DNA of 64,000 nt from Colwellia sp. 1_MG-2023 (lineage in GTDB: Bacteria; Pseudomonadota; Gammaproteobacteria; Enterobacterales; Alteromonadaceae), in the NCBI RefSeq assembly GCF_030546755.1, contig NZ_JAUOPE010000005.1, positions 251,606-315,605 on the forward strand, read 5' to 3'. Each line of letters opens with the position of its first letter. Within the stretch, counting starts at the first letter, position 1. Below, one piece after another: positions 28,030 to 35,168 of the stretch. The notes below the pieces were generated by a model. It did not search any database, was not told where the DNA came from, and saw nothing but the letters and a program-made list of their open reading frames with translations. The position numbers were made by a program, and so were the translations under genes.

Positions 28030-28974
28030 TTATATTTTTGCGATTTGTTTTAAGATATCGTCTTTATTTTTCATCAGTTTAATTGCATTAAATAACGCTT
28101 CAGCTTGCGGATATTGTAGTTTTAAATAGCGTAACCACTGTTTTAAGCGACTCGAAAAATAGAAACTTTTATCGCCTTGCAATTCTAACTGTGCATAATG
28201 TTGAAATAATTGACTAACAGATCCCCAAGGCATTTTATCTTCTTTTTCTTTGACAACATTTGCTAAGTTAGGCATGGCTAATGCGCCTCTACCTAACATG
28301 ATATTTGCTGTTTTTGCTTCTCTTATGCATTGTTTTGCATCGGATAATGACCAAATTTCGCCATTAGCAAACAGTTCAATGTTATATTTTTCGCTGATTT
28401 CACCAATGTGATGCCAATAAGCGGGTGGGTTATAACCATCACGCTTTGTTCGTGCGTGTATCGTTAATTGATTGGCATTTGCGCTGGTAATGGCACTGAC
28501 AATTTCATCTAAAAGTGAAGCATCATCAAAACCCAAACGAATTTTTGCGGATAATATTTGTTCCTGTGGCAATGCTTGTTTTACGCTGTTTACAATTTGA
28601 TAAATAGTTTCAGGCGTTTTTAATAAAACAGCACCACCTTTACTTTTATTGACCGCTTTTGCTGGACAGCCAAAATTTAAATCTACACCATGCGAACCTA
28701 ATTCAATGGCTTTAATGGCATTCTCAGCCATCCAATGTGGTTCTTGACCGAGTAATTGTACCCGAGTTGGTGTGTTATTTAGCGTAAAGCCACCGCGTAT
28801 TAATTCAGGGGATATTTTATGAAATATATGGGTAGGAACTAGCCTATCTACAACGCGTACAAATTCAGTTATACATAAATCGTAACAATTTATCGAGCAA
28901 AGTAAATTACGCATAAGCTCATCTGCCACGCCTTCCATTGGAGCTAATATGACTTTATTTATTTGATTAATCAT
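28030..28974 (-). CDS. dusC: tRNA-dihydrouridine(16) synthase DusC
   Basis: The 314-residue protein has the FMN-binding Dus barrel. It opens with ILAPMEGVADELMR and CITEFVRV, carries the LNFGCPAKAVNKSKGGAVLL segment with the catalytic cysteine, and has TIHARTKRDGYNPPAYWHHIGEI and ANGEIWSLSDA. The shorter length and ITEFVRV pattern fit DusC rather than DusA or DusB. It reduces U16 in tRNA using NADPH. It stands alone on the minus strand. Confidence 0.93.
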   Translation of the reverse strand: MINQINKVILAPMEGVADELMRNLLCSINCYDLCITEFVRVVDRLVPTHIFHKISPELIRGGFTLNNTPTRVQLLGQEPHWMAENAIKAIELGSHGVDLNFGCPAKAVNKSKGGAVLLKTPETIYQIVNSVKQALPQEQILSAKIRLGFDDASLLDEIVSAITSANANQLTIHARTKRDGYNPPAYWHHIGEISEKYNIELFANGEIWSLSDAKQCIREAKTANIMLGRGALAMPNLANVVKEKEDKMPWGSVSQLFQHYAQLELQGDKSFYFSSRLKQWLRYLKLQYPQAEALFNAIKLMKNKDDILKQIAKI

Positions 28975-29168
28975 TAAAATAGTTTTTGTTAATAGACTTA
29001 TGTGTGAAGTTCACATAATCTTTTAGAGATAAATAAATTGAGGATTGAAATTTATTTTCAAACGTCAGGTCTTGTTAATAAGTAGTACTTAATTACTGTT
29101 GTGTAAAAAGCTATTCAACACATCATACTAGATATAATGTCTAAGTTTACAATATAAAGGAAAACAAT

Positions 29169-29570
29169 ATGAATATAATTAAAAAATCAGCTGTTGTGTT
29201 AATGTTAAGTGCATTTGCTTTAACTTCGTTAGTCAGTCTTTCAGCCAAAGCTGAATCGAATCCGTTTGAATCTCAAGACATTGTTACTATCGTTGATGAC
29301 CATGCTAAAGAACATAAGTGCGGCGAAGGGAAAAAAGATAAAAAAGGAAAATGCGGTGAAGGCAAGTGTGGCGAAGGGAAAAAAGCCATGAAAGGAAAAT
29401 GCGGAGAAGGCAAGTGTGGTGAAGGGAAAAAAGCCATGAAAGGAAAATGTGGCGAAGGCAAGTGCGGCGAAGGGAAAAAAGCTAAGAAAGGAAAATGCGG
29501 CGAAGGCAAGTGTGGCGAAGGTAAAAAAAGTAACAAAGATAAAAAAAGTAAATGTGGCGAAGGTAAATAA
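29169..29570 (+). CDS. Secreted EGKCG-repeat protein, HvfA/bufferin-like precursor candidate
   Basis: The 133-residue protein has a Sec signal (residues 1-28, cleavage after AKA), a short spacer, and then a tail with ten Cys. Four tandem 16-residue units of the form KCGEGKCGEGKKAMKG start near residues 61, 77, 93 and 109, giving a 48-bp DNA repeat. Each unit holds one EGKCG motif. This motif is typical of HvfA-type (bufferin/oxazolin) RiPP precursors, whose Cys are modified by an MNIO (DUF692) enzyme and bind copper. No MNIO, HvfC-like partner or DoxX gene is nearby. The very high Lys content is unusual. AAGG lies before the ATG and a terminator follows. Confidence 0.8.
   Translation: MNIIKKSAVVLMLSAFALTSLVSLSAKAESNPFESQDIVTIVDDHAKEHKCGEGKKDKKGKCGEGKCGEGKKAMKGKCGEGKCGEGKKAMKGKCGEGKCGEGKKAKKGKCGEGKCGEGKKSNKDKKSKCGEGK
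29319..29521 (+). repeat. 48-bp tandem repeat inside the EGKCG protein gene
   Basis: The coding sequence repeats every 48 bases about four times (units such as GGAAAATGCGGCGAAGGCAA... with few third-position changes). The near identity at synonymous sites suggests recent expansion, or exchange between units by slippage or recombination. Confidence 0.85.
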
Positions 29571-29599
29571 ATATTATCGTCAAATAAGTTTCGTATAGT

Positions 29600-29627
29600 A
29601 AAAGCCACAGTATTGTGGCTTTTTCGT
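29600..29627 (+). terminator. Intrinsic terminator after the EGKCG protein gene
   Basis: AAAAGCCACA (29600-29609) and TGTGGCTTTT (29614-29623) form a ten-pair stem with a GTAT loop and a following T-run. It marks the end of a one-gene transcript and so argues that the EGKCG gene is not cotranscribed with the SDR gene downstream. Confidence 0.9.
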
Positions 29628-29747
29628 TTTTTAAACTATTTATTATTTTTTCAATTTCATTGAAGATAATCACTTTCAATTATTCATTAAAGTTTCAGGT
29701 ATTATTGTTTAAAATATGTTGAAATTTATCAAAAAAAGTAGCGAGTT

Positions 29748-30428
29748 ATGAGTCAAAACGTTGTAATTACAGGTGCAAACAGAGGTATTGGTTTTGCAAT
29801 GAGTAAAATATTTACTGAGCGAGGAATGAATGTATATGCATTATGTCGTCAGTCTTCAGAACAACTCGACACCTTGTCCAAACAAACAGAAAATTTGCAT
29901 GTTATTCCAGGTATAGATGTTGCAACTGATGCGGGAATCACTGCAATGGCAACAGCATTAAAAGATATCACTATAAGTATTCTTGTTTGTAATGCAGGTA
30001 TTTTACGCGATGAGCAATTAGGCTCATTAAATATTGCAACCCTGCGTGAGCAGTTTGAAGTAAATGCCATTGCTCCTTTACGTTGTGTTGATGCATTAGC
30101 ACAGCAGTTTATTCCAGGTAGTAAGGTGGCAATGATAACTTCTCGTATGGGATCTATTGCAGATAATGGTTCTGGAGGTCGCTATGGTTACCGAATGTCA
30201 AAAGCTGCACTCAATGCTGCGGCTATGTCTTTATCAAAAGATTTAGCGAGCGAAAACGTCGCGGTGGGAATTTATCATCCAGGCTATGTTCAAACGGAAA
30301 TGGTTAATCATGGTGGCGATATAAGTGCTGATGAGTCTGCTGGTAAATTAGTTAATTTAATTCTCGATTTATCGATGCAAGAATCTGGCGTTTTTAAACA
30401 TTCCAATGGACAAATTCTTCCTTGGTAA
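29748..30428 (+). CDS. Short-chain dehydrogenase/reductase, CsgA/C-factor-like
   Basis: The 226-residue protein is a classical SDR with the NAD(P)-binding TGANRGIGFAMSK, the NAG motif (VCNAGIL) and the catalytic YxxxK in YGYRMSKAALN preceded by a Ser (MITSRMGS). Its short length and pattern resemble the C-factor (CsgA) group. The substrate is unknown. It overlaps the start of the alkyltransferase-like gene by seven bases, so the two are coupled. Confidence 0.9.
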   Translation: MSQNVVITGANRGIGFAMSKIFTERGMNVYALCRQSSEQLDTLSKQTENLHVIPGIDVATDAGITAMATALKDITISILVCNAGILRDEQLGSLNIATLREQFEVNAIAPLRCVDALAQQFIPGSKVAMITSRMGSIADNGSGGRYGYRMSKAALNAAAMSLSKDLASENVAVGIYHPGYVQTEMVNHGGDISADESAGKLVNLILDLSMQESGVFKHSNGQILPW

Positions 30429-30793
30429 CAGAAGAAAAATCATACAAGCCCCAGTATGTTCGTATTTGGCGAACCGTTCAAATGATCCCTTTAGGTAAAG
30501 TTGCTACCTATGGACAAATAGCGGATTTAGCGGGTTTACCCGGTAGAGCACGTTTGGTTGGCAAAGCATTGGGAGCCGTGCCTAAAACAGGTTGGGATAA
30601 ACAACCTGTTCCTTGGTATCGAGTGATTAATGCCCAGGGAAAAATTTCTTTTCCGCTCAACAGTGAATACTTTTTAACTCAAAAAGGCTTATTACAAGAA
30701 GAACAAATCATTGTTATAGGGGCAAAAATCAAGTTGTCGAATTTTCAATGGCAACCTGATTTGTCTGAATTATTATTTAAACTGACCTATTAA
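30422..30793 (+). CDS. Alkyltransferase-like protein (ATL, MGMT family)
   Basis: The 123-residue protein matches the C-terminal DNA-binding domain of O6-alkylguanine-DNA methyltransferase: IPLGKVATYGQIADLAGLPGRARLVGKAL. The active-site PCHRV is replaced by PWYRVI, with Trp in place of Cys. This is the mark of ATL proteins (E. coli YbaZ, yeast Atl1). They cannot remove alkyl groups but bind O6-alkylguanine and hand the lesion to nucleotide excision repair. The TTG start at 30422 overlaps the upstream SDR stop. Confidence 0.9.
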   Translation: MVTEEKSYKPQYVRIWRTVQMIPLGKVATYGQIADLAGLPGRARLVGKALGAVPKTGWDKQPVPWYRVINAQGKISFPLNSEYFLTQKGLLQEEQIIVIGAKIKLSNFQWQPDLSELLFKLTY

Positions 30794-30822
30794 ATTTTCT
30801 ATGTATTTAAGCGTGTTTATCA

Positions 30823-31611
30823 CTATAAGCTTGAGGTTCTCCCGCCATCTACTGGCAAATTTATACCTGTAATATAACCCGCTGAAGGAGAAGCTAAAAA
30901 ACCAACCGCGGCGGCAAATTCTTCAGGTTTAGCAAACCGACGCATCGGGATTTGTGCTTTTTCATTGATAGTCGCTTGCTCAAAAGTGATATTTTGTTTA
31001 GTTGCTTTTCCTTGAATAATCGCGTCTAAACGAGCTGTTGCTGTCGCGCCAGGCAGAACATTATTTACCGTGATACCAAATTCGCCTAACTCAAACGCTA
31101 AGGTTTTAGCCCAACTTGCTACGGCACCACGAATAGTATTGGAAACGCCTAAGTTAGGTAAAGGCTGTTTTACAGATGTAGAGATCACGTTAATAATTCT
31201 ACCGTAAGCTTTATTTTTCATATATGGGAGTAATGCTTGTACTAAATGATGATTAGAGACTAAATGTAAATTAAACGCGTCAACAAAGGCATTACTGTCA
31301 GCTAAATTAGCAGGTCCGGGGGCTGGGCCTCCGGTATTATTTACTAATATTTCAAATCCTTTATTTTCACTCACGGCATGATTGATAACCTGTTTCACTT
31401 GCTCTGGTTGACTAAAATCAGCTATCAAGATTTGATGGTGCTGGCCTTTACTTGTGTCTAATTCACTTAGCACAGCTTTTAAAGAAGCTTCATTGCGCGC
31501 AAACAAGGTTACGTTAGCGCCAAGCACTGCTAGCTCTAAAGCGCATGCTTTACCTATTCCTTGACTACTACCACACACCAAGGCGTTTTTTGAAGATAAA
31601 TTAATGTTCAT
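30823..31611 (-). CDS. Short-chain dehydrogenase/reductase
   Basis: The 262-residue protein has the cofactor motif VCGSSQGIGKACALEL (GxxxGxG), the NNTGG sequence (a variant of NNAG), and INVISTSVKQPLPNLGVSNTIRGAVASWAKTL. Here the usual catalytic YxxxK is replaced by NTIRG, so the Tyr and Lys appear altered. It ends with YITGINLPVDGG, typical of classical SDRs. The missing Tyr suggests either a changed mechanism or loss of standard activity. It is convergent with the ATL gene. Confidence 0.85.
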   Translation of the reverse strand: MNINLSSKNALVCGSSQGIGKACALELAVLGANVTLFARNEASLKAVLSELDTSKGQHHQILIADFSQPEQVKQVINHAVSENKGFEILVNNTGGPAPGPANLADSNAFVDAFNLHLVSNHHLVQALLPYMKNKAYGRIINVISTSVKQPLPNLGVSNTIRGAVASWAKTLAFELGEFGITVNNVLPGATATARLDAIIQGKATKQNITFEQATINEKAQIPMRRFAKPEEFAAAVGFLASPSAGYITGINLPVDGGRTSSL

Positions 31612-31760
31612 AAGATTTTATTATTGGTTGTCTATTTTTTTATTTAATCACATAAACGAGATGAATGATCTAACAAATATATTTTATTTTATGATGATTT
31701 ATTTTGACAGGTGTCAGATCCTTTATTAAGCTAGTTAAAATTTATTTATGGCGCTCTAAC

Positions 31761-32549
31761 ATGCTAGATCAAGGTTTTACTGTTTCTGGAAAAGGACCTA
31801 TGGTTGTGTTTCTTCACAGCTCTTTAAGCTCCTCCAAACAATGGGCTAGTTTAGCGAATGAGCTCAGTAAAAACTTCACTTGCATCAATATTGATTTATT
31901 GGGTTATGGTAATGCGAGTTTTCCGCAAGTGGCTGAGTATAATTTTGAGGTTGAAGCTTCTCGAATTATTGATATTGTTGATAGCGTCAATGTAAATGGA
32001 AAATTTCATTTGATAGGGCACTCTTGTGGGGGCGCTATCGCATTAAAAATAGCGGTTGAGCAATCTCATAAATTACTCAGTTTAGCTTTATTTGAGCCTG
32101 TAGCATTTCATTTGTTAGCGCAGTCAACTAACAATGAACATCAGCAATTTGCGACTCATGTAAAAAAATTTGCTGATGAAATTGCGTTGGGTGAAAACAG
32201 CAAAGGTACTGAAACTTTTGTTGATTTTTGGAATGGTACTGGCTTTTATGCAAACTTACCCATTAAAGTTCAAACAATAATGGCCGCTCAGTTCGAAAAA
32301 GTAAAATTAGACTTTGTCGGTATTTTTCATGAAACCTATACTATTGCTAATCTTAAAAATATCCAGTGTCCATGTTTAGTAATGTACGGAAAGTACACGC
32401 AACAAGTTAGTAAAGAGTTAAGTCATACCATAGTTGATGCACTTGATTCGGTTACTGTTGAAGAGGTAGATGCCGGACATATGGCGCCAATCAGTCATCC
32501 TCAGTTAATGTTCCCTTTCATTTCTTCGTTTATTTATCAAGGAAAGTGA
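31761..32549 (+). CDS. Alpha/beta hydrolase
   Basis: The 262-residue protein (from the ATG at 31761) is an alpha/beta hydrolase. VVFLHSSLSSSKQW gives the oxyanion-hole HxxxxS region, LIGHSCGGAIAL holds the nucleophile in GHSCG, and DAGHMAP gives the catalytic His. A longer frame from a TTG at 31704 adds 19 residues that do not resemble the family. The substrate is unknown. No operon partner is evident, and the next gene begins about 50 bp downstream. Confidence 0.88.
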   Translation: MLDQGFTVSGKGPMVVFLHSSLSSSKQWASLANELSKNFTCINIDLLGYGNASFPQVAEYNFEVEASRIIDIVDSVNVNGKFHLIGHSCGGAIALKIAVEQSHKLLSLALFEPVAFHLLAQSTNNEHQQFATHVKKFADEIALGENSKGTETFVDFWNGTGFYANLPIKVQTIMAAQFEKVKLDFVGIFHETYTIANLKNIQCPCLVMYGKYTQQVSKELSHTIVDALDSVTVEEVDAGHMAPISHPQLMFPFISSFIYQGK

Positions 32550-32598
32550 TTTCATATTAATGCTTCTTTTCGAAGATATTGAATGCTAAAGTGTCGAC

Positions 32599-33537
32599 AT
32601 GAACACGTCTTTTTCTACTTTGTTAAAGTTAGCTATATTCGCTATTTCTTTCGCACTCTCGTTAAATATTGAAGCTGAATCTAACAGTAAAAATACTGAT
32701 CCATTGCCAATAAATATTCATAAAATTTGTGAATCTTCTTATGATGATTGTTTAACTTTAATACCGCAATATTTGCAAGAAACACCTAAATATAGTCGCT
32801 TATGGTATGCCTATAAACTATATCAACTAGAGGCATTATTTGCGTTAGAGCGAATTGAAGATTTAGAACAAATACTTTTACCTGTTATTTCAAAGCAAGA
32901 CTTACCTGAAAAATTTCAAATTTATGTCTATATTTTGAATGCCAAAATAATTCAATACAAAGGAAACCCAGAGTTAGCTTCTCGTTATTTTAATGAGGCG
33001 AAAGATTTACTATTGGCGGTAAACAAGGATTGGCCGAAACCATTTGAATTAATAAAAGTAGCGAATATGCTGCTTTACTTGAAGCAATATCAAATAGGTT
33101 ATGAGATGTTGCTAGGCTTAGATAAAAAATTTAATCATTTCACTGATGCTAATTTCAAATATCAATTGTTCACCAATTTAGGACATTTTGCTTTAAATTT
33201 AGGTGATCATACCAAGCATCAAGAGTATCGATTTAAAGCCTTACAATGGGCAGAGATGACTGAAAATAAGAATAAACAAGCAATCGCCAATTTTAATGTG
33301 GCACGTTCTCATCTGTTTGTAGAAAGCTATGATGTTGCGTTAAAATATTTTAATCGCTCTTTAACTGAAGGGATAAATGCGCGAAATCAAAACCTAGTAA
33401 ATAAAACTTATCTCAATATGGCAGATATTTATCAACGAATGAATAATCGCAGTAATGTAAAAGTGCTATTGAAAAAGGTTGACTCGAAAGACTTGAAAGG
33501 GGCTTATGCAAAGTTATTCAAGCAGTTATCTCAATAA
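32599..33537 (+). CDS. Secreted TPR-like repeat protein
   Basis: The 312-residue protein has a signal peptide (residues 1-26, cleavage near IEAES). It continues with a run of helical repeats typical of TPR-like folds (for instance ALKYFNRSLTEGINARNQNL and YLNMADIYQRMNN). It resembles the periplasmic TPR portion of the hybrid kinase at 5181 in style but has no signalling domain. It is probably a periplasmic scaffold or a ligand-binding partner of a membrane sensor; no such partner is next to it. Confidence 0.7.
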   Translation: MNTSFSTLLKLAIFAISFALSLNIEAESNSKNTDPLPINIHKICESSYDDCLTLIPQYLQETPKYSRLWYAYKLYQLEALFALERIEDLEQILLPVISKQDLPEKFQIYVYILNAKIIQYKGNPELASRYFNEAKDLLLAVNKDWPKPFELIKVANMLLYLKQYQIGYEMLLGLDKKFNHFTDANFKYQLFTNLGHFALNLGDHTKHQEYRFKALQWAEMTENKNKQAIANFNVARSHLFVESYDVALKYFNRSLTEGINARNQNLVNKTYLNMADIYQRMNNRSNVKVLLKKVDSKDLKGAYAKLFKQLSQ

Positions 33538-33545
33538 AATTGAAT

Positions 33546-33570
33546 AAAAAAGCCCGGTGACAAACCGGGC
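33546..33570 (-). terminator. Terminator of hsp20 (minus strand)
   Basis: GCCCGGT (33552-33558) and ACCGGGC (33564-33570) form a seven-pair GC stem. Read on the minus strand, the stem is followed by a run of six T, as an intrinsic terminator for hsp20 needs. On the plus strand there is no T-run, so it may only partly stop the TPR gene. Confidence 0.8.
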
Positions 33571-33601
33571 AAAATAAGGGAGAAACATGTCGATTTAGGT
33601 G

Positions 33602-34057
33602 TTAATTAGAGTTACCTGTTAGCAAGCTTTTACCATTAATGGCAATTTTTCTTGGTTTTAATGCTTCGGGTATTTCTCTTTCTAAATCAATATGTAACAA
33701 ACCATTTTCCATAAAAGCACCAATGACTTTAACGTGATCGCCTAATTGAAATTTCCGTTCAAAATTTCGTTCTGCAATGCCTTGATGTAAAAATTTTCTA
33801 TCAGATATATCTTTTTCTGTAGGTTTATTGCCTGTAACAATTAAGTTGTTTTGTTTGGATTCTATCTCTAACTCGTTTTCCGCAAAACCGGCGACAGCCA
33901 TAGTTATTCTATACTGATCGTCTGCAAGTAGTTCAATGTTGTATGGAGGGTAAGACGATTGTTTATCGGCTCTTGATGCTTTGTCAATTAAACCAGCTAA
34001 GTGGTCAAAACCAATAAATGAACGGTATAGTGGGCTGAAATCTGTATTAGTACGCAT
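33602..34057 (-). CDS. Small heat-shock protein, Hsp20/IbpA-like
   Basis: The 151-residue protein has the alpha-crystallin domain. YPPYNIELLADDQYRITMAVAGFAENELEIE, then RKFLHQGIAERNFERKFQLGDHVKV and AFMENGLLHIDLEREIPE carry the family's conserved beta strands and the A-x-x-x-n-G-v-L motif. It is a cytoplasmic holdase for unfolded proteins. The leader carries a probable RNA thermometer over the ribosome site (34063-34086) and a sigma32-like promoter (34231-34259), both fitting heat control. Confidence 0.95.
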   Translation of the reverse strand: MRTNTDFSPLYRSFIGFDHLAGLIDKASRADKQSSYPPYNIELLADDQYRITMAVAGFAENELEIESKQNNLIVTGNKPTEKDISDRKFLHQGIAERNFERKFQLGDHVKVIGAFMENGLLHIDLEREIPEALKPRKIAINGKSLLTGNSN

Positions 34058-34062
34058 AATTC

Positions 34063-34086
34063 ATATCCTATTTAATTTAGCAATAT
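34063..34086 (-). ncRNA. Predicted ROSE-like RNA thermometer in the hsp20 leader
   Basis: On the minus strand ATATTGCT (34086-34079), a nine-base A/U loop, and AGGATAT (34069-34063) can form a hairpin. In it UUGCU pairs with the AGGA ribosome site with one unpaired G. This is the pairing that defines ROSE elements. The AGGA lies eight bases before the ATG at 34057. A competing hairpin (AGCA-TAT-TGCT) could form when the ribosome site is free. The prediction comes from base pairing by eye. Confidence 0.65.
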
Positions 34087-34230
34087 GCTGTTAATTTGCT
34101 TAATAACTTGATGTTCGTTGTCCAACTTCTGTTGCGACTAAACATGTTTGCGTGTATTAAACAATAAATTGTGCCTTTCAAAATGAACAGGCGGTTTAAG
34201 TGGTAGCCCCTGTCGGCGACTACAATTAAA

Positions 34231-34259
34231 TAGATAAGGACAAGAATATTTATTTCAAG
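34231..34259 (-). promoter_or_regulatory. Sigma32-like heat-shock promoter of hsp20
   Basis: On the minus strand CTTGAAA (34259-34253), 13 bases, and CCTTATCTA (34239-34231) resemble the sigma32 pattern CTTGAAA N11-16 CCCCATNT. The start site would be near 34224, giving a leader of about 165 bases that ends in the predicted thermometer. The whole gap 34058-34366 holds this promoter, the leader and a hairpin below tpx. Confidence 0.6.
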
Positions 34260-34320
34260 GAAATAAAAGCATTTATTTTTAAATTAATTGTTAGTTATTG
34301 ATTTTTAATGATTTTCATTT

Positions 34321-34357
34321 GATGCACTGAAGGCTGTTATATTTCCTTCAGTGCATC
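34321..34357 (-). terminator. Strong hairpin below tpx
   Basis: GATGCACTGAAGG (34321-34333) and CCTTCAGTGCATC (34345-34357) form a perfect 13-pair inverted repeat just after the tpx stop. There is no U-tract on the minus strand, so it may act as a mRNA stabiliser or a weak terminator. Confidence 0.55.
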
Positions 34358-34366
34358 CTATCGATA

Positions 34367-34990
34367 TTATTGTTGAGGTTGAGTTACTGAAGTTAATTTA
34401 TTCAACTCTGAAAGCGCAAGATCGTAGTTAGGATGATTGGAGATATTTTTAACTAATTCTTTGTAGGAAACTTTACCTTGATTATCAATAATAATGATCG
34501 CTCGAGTTAATAAACCCATATCTTTAATTAAAAGACCATATTGACTACCAAAGTCACGCCACACTGCGTCTGATAATACTTGAACCTTTTCGACATTTTC
34601 GTTTTTACAAAAACGTTTTTGGGCAAAAGGCAAATCGTTACTAATGGTTAGCATGACGACTTCGTCAGAGAAATTGCTAACTTCATCATTAAATCGTTTA
34701 GTTTGCAGTGAGCAAACTCCAGTATCTAAGCTAGGAACTACTGAAATCAGCAAGGTTTTATTCGTAAAATCAGCTAAAGTCACTGGCGAAAAAGTACCGT
34801 TAACTACTTTAAAGTTTGGGGCTTGATCACCAATTGCTATTTGATTGCCCAATAAAGTAATAAACTTTTCACCGGCCATGACCAGGTTATTTGTTTCAGG
34901 TAGGGAATTAGTCGAGGCAGTATTTGCTAGTACATTGAAAGCAAATAATAAATTTACAATGATTAAAACAAAATATCGAGTTAGTTTCAT
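34367..34990 (-). CDS. tpx: Thiol peroxidase Tpx with N-terminal signal peptide
   Basis: The peroxiredoxin domain has IGDQAPNFKVVNG, the peroxidatic Cys in VPSLDTGVCSLQTKRFN and the resolving Cys in AQKRFCKNEN. These are the marks of Tpx-type atypical two-Cys peroxiredoxins, which reduce H2O2 and alkyl peroxides. Unlike E. coli Tpx, it has an N-terminal hydrophobic signal (MKLTRYFVLIIVNLLFAFNVLA, cleavage near LANTA), so the enzyme is probably exported to the periplasm. An upstream ATG at 35014 would add eight residues. Neither start has a good ribosome site. Confidence 0.9.
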   Translation of the reverse strand: MKLTRYFVLIIVNLLFAFNVLANTASTNSLPETNNLVMAGEKFITLLGNQIAIGDQAPNFKVVNGTFSPVTLADFTNKTLLISVVPSLDTGVCSLQTKRFNDEVSNFSDEVVMLTISNDLPFAQKRFCKNENVEKVQVLSDAVWRDFGSQYGLLIKDMGLLTRAIIIIDNQGKVSYKELVKNISNHPNYDLALSELNKLTSVTQPQQ

Positions 34991-35168
34991 AAAAAAAGTG
35001 AGAAATTTAGTCATCAGTAAATAAAGCTTAACCTTGGCAAAAAAAAATAGCCATAAAATAGTTTTTTTTTTAATTATTACCTATTGTTATAAAGTACTAC
35101 GTACTATTATGAGTATGTTTTTTTATAAAACATCGTTGTTTTTAATGCGAAAATATTAGAGTGATTTT

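Noticed and set aside
29319..29521. CRISPR-like array
   Set aside because: The 48-bp units are contiguous coding repeats with no unique spacers.
29273..29608. Minus-strand frame rich in Ser-Pro-His-Leu repeats
   Set aside because: It is a mirror of the tandem repeat in the EGKCG gene on the other strand and has no start signal.
33602..34057. Larger heat-shock operon
   Set aside because: The hsp20 gene has its own promoter and terminator, and its neighbours have no chaperone features.
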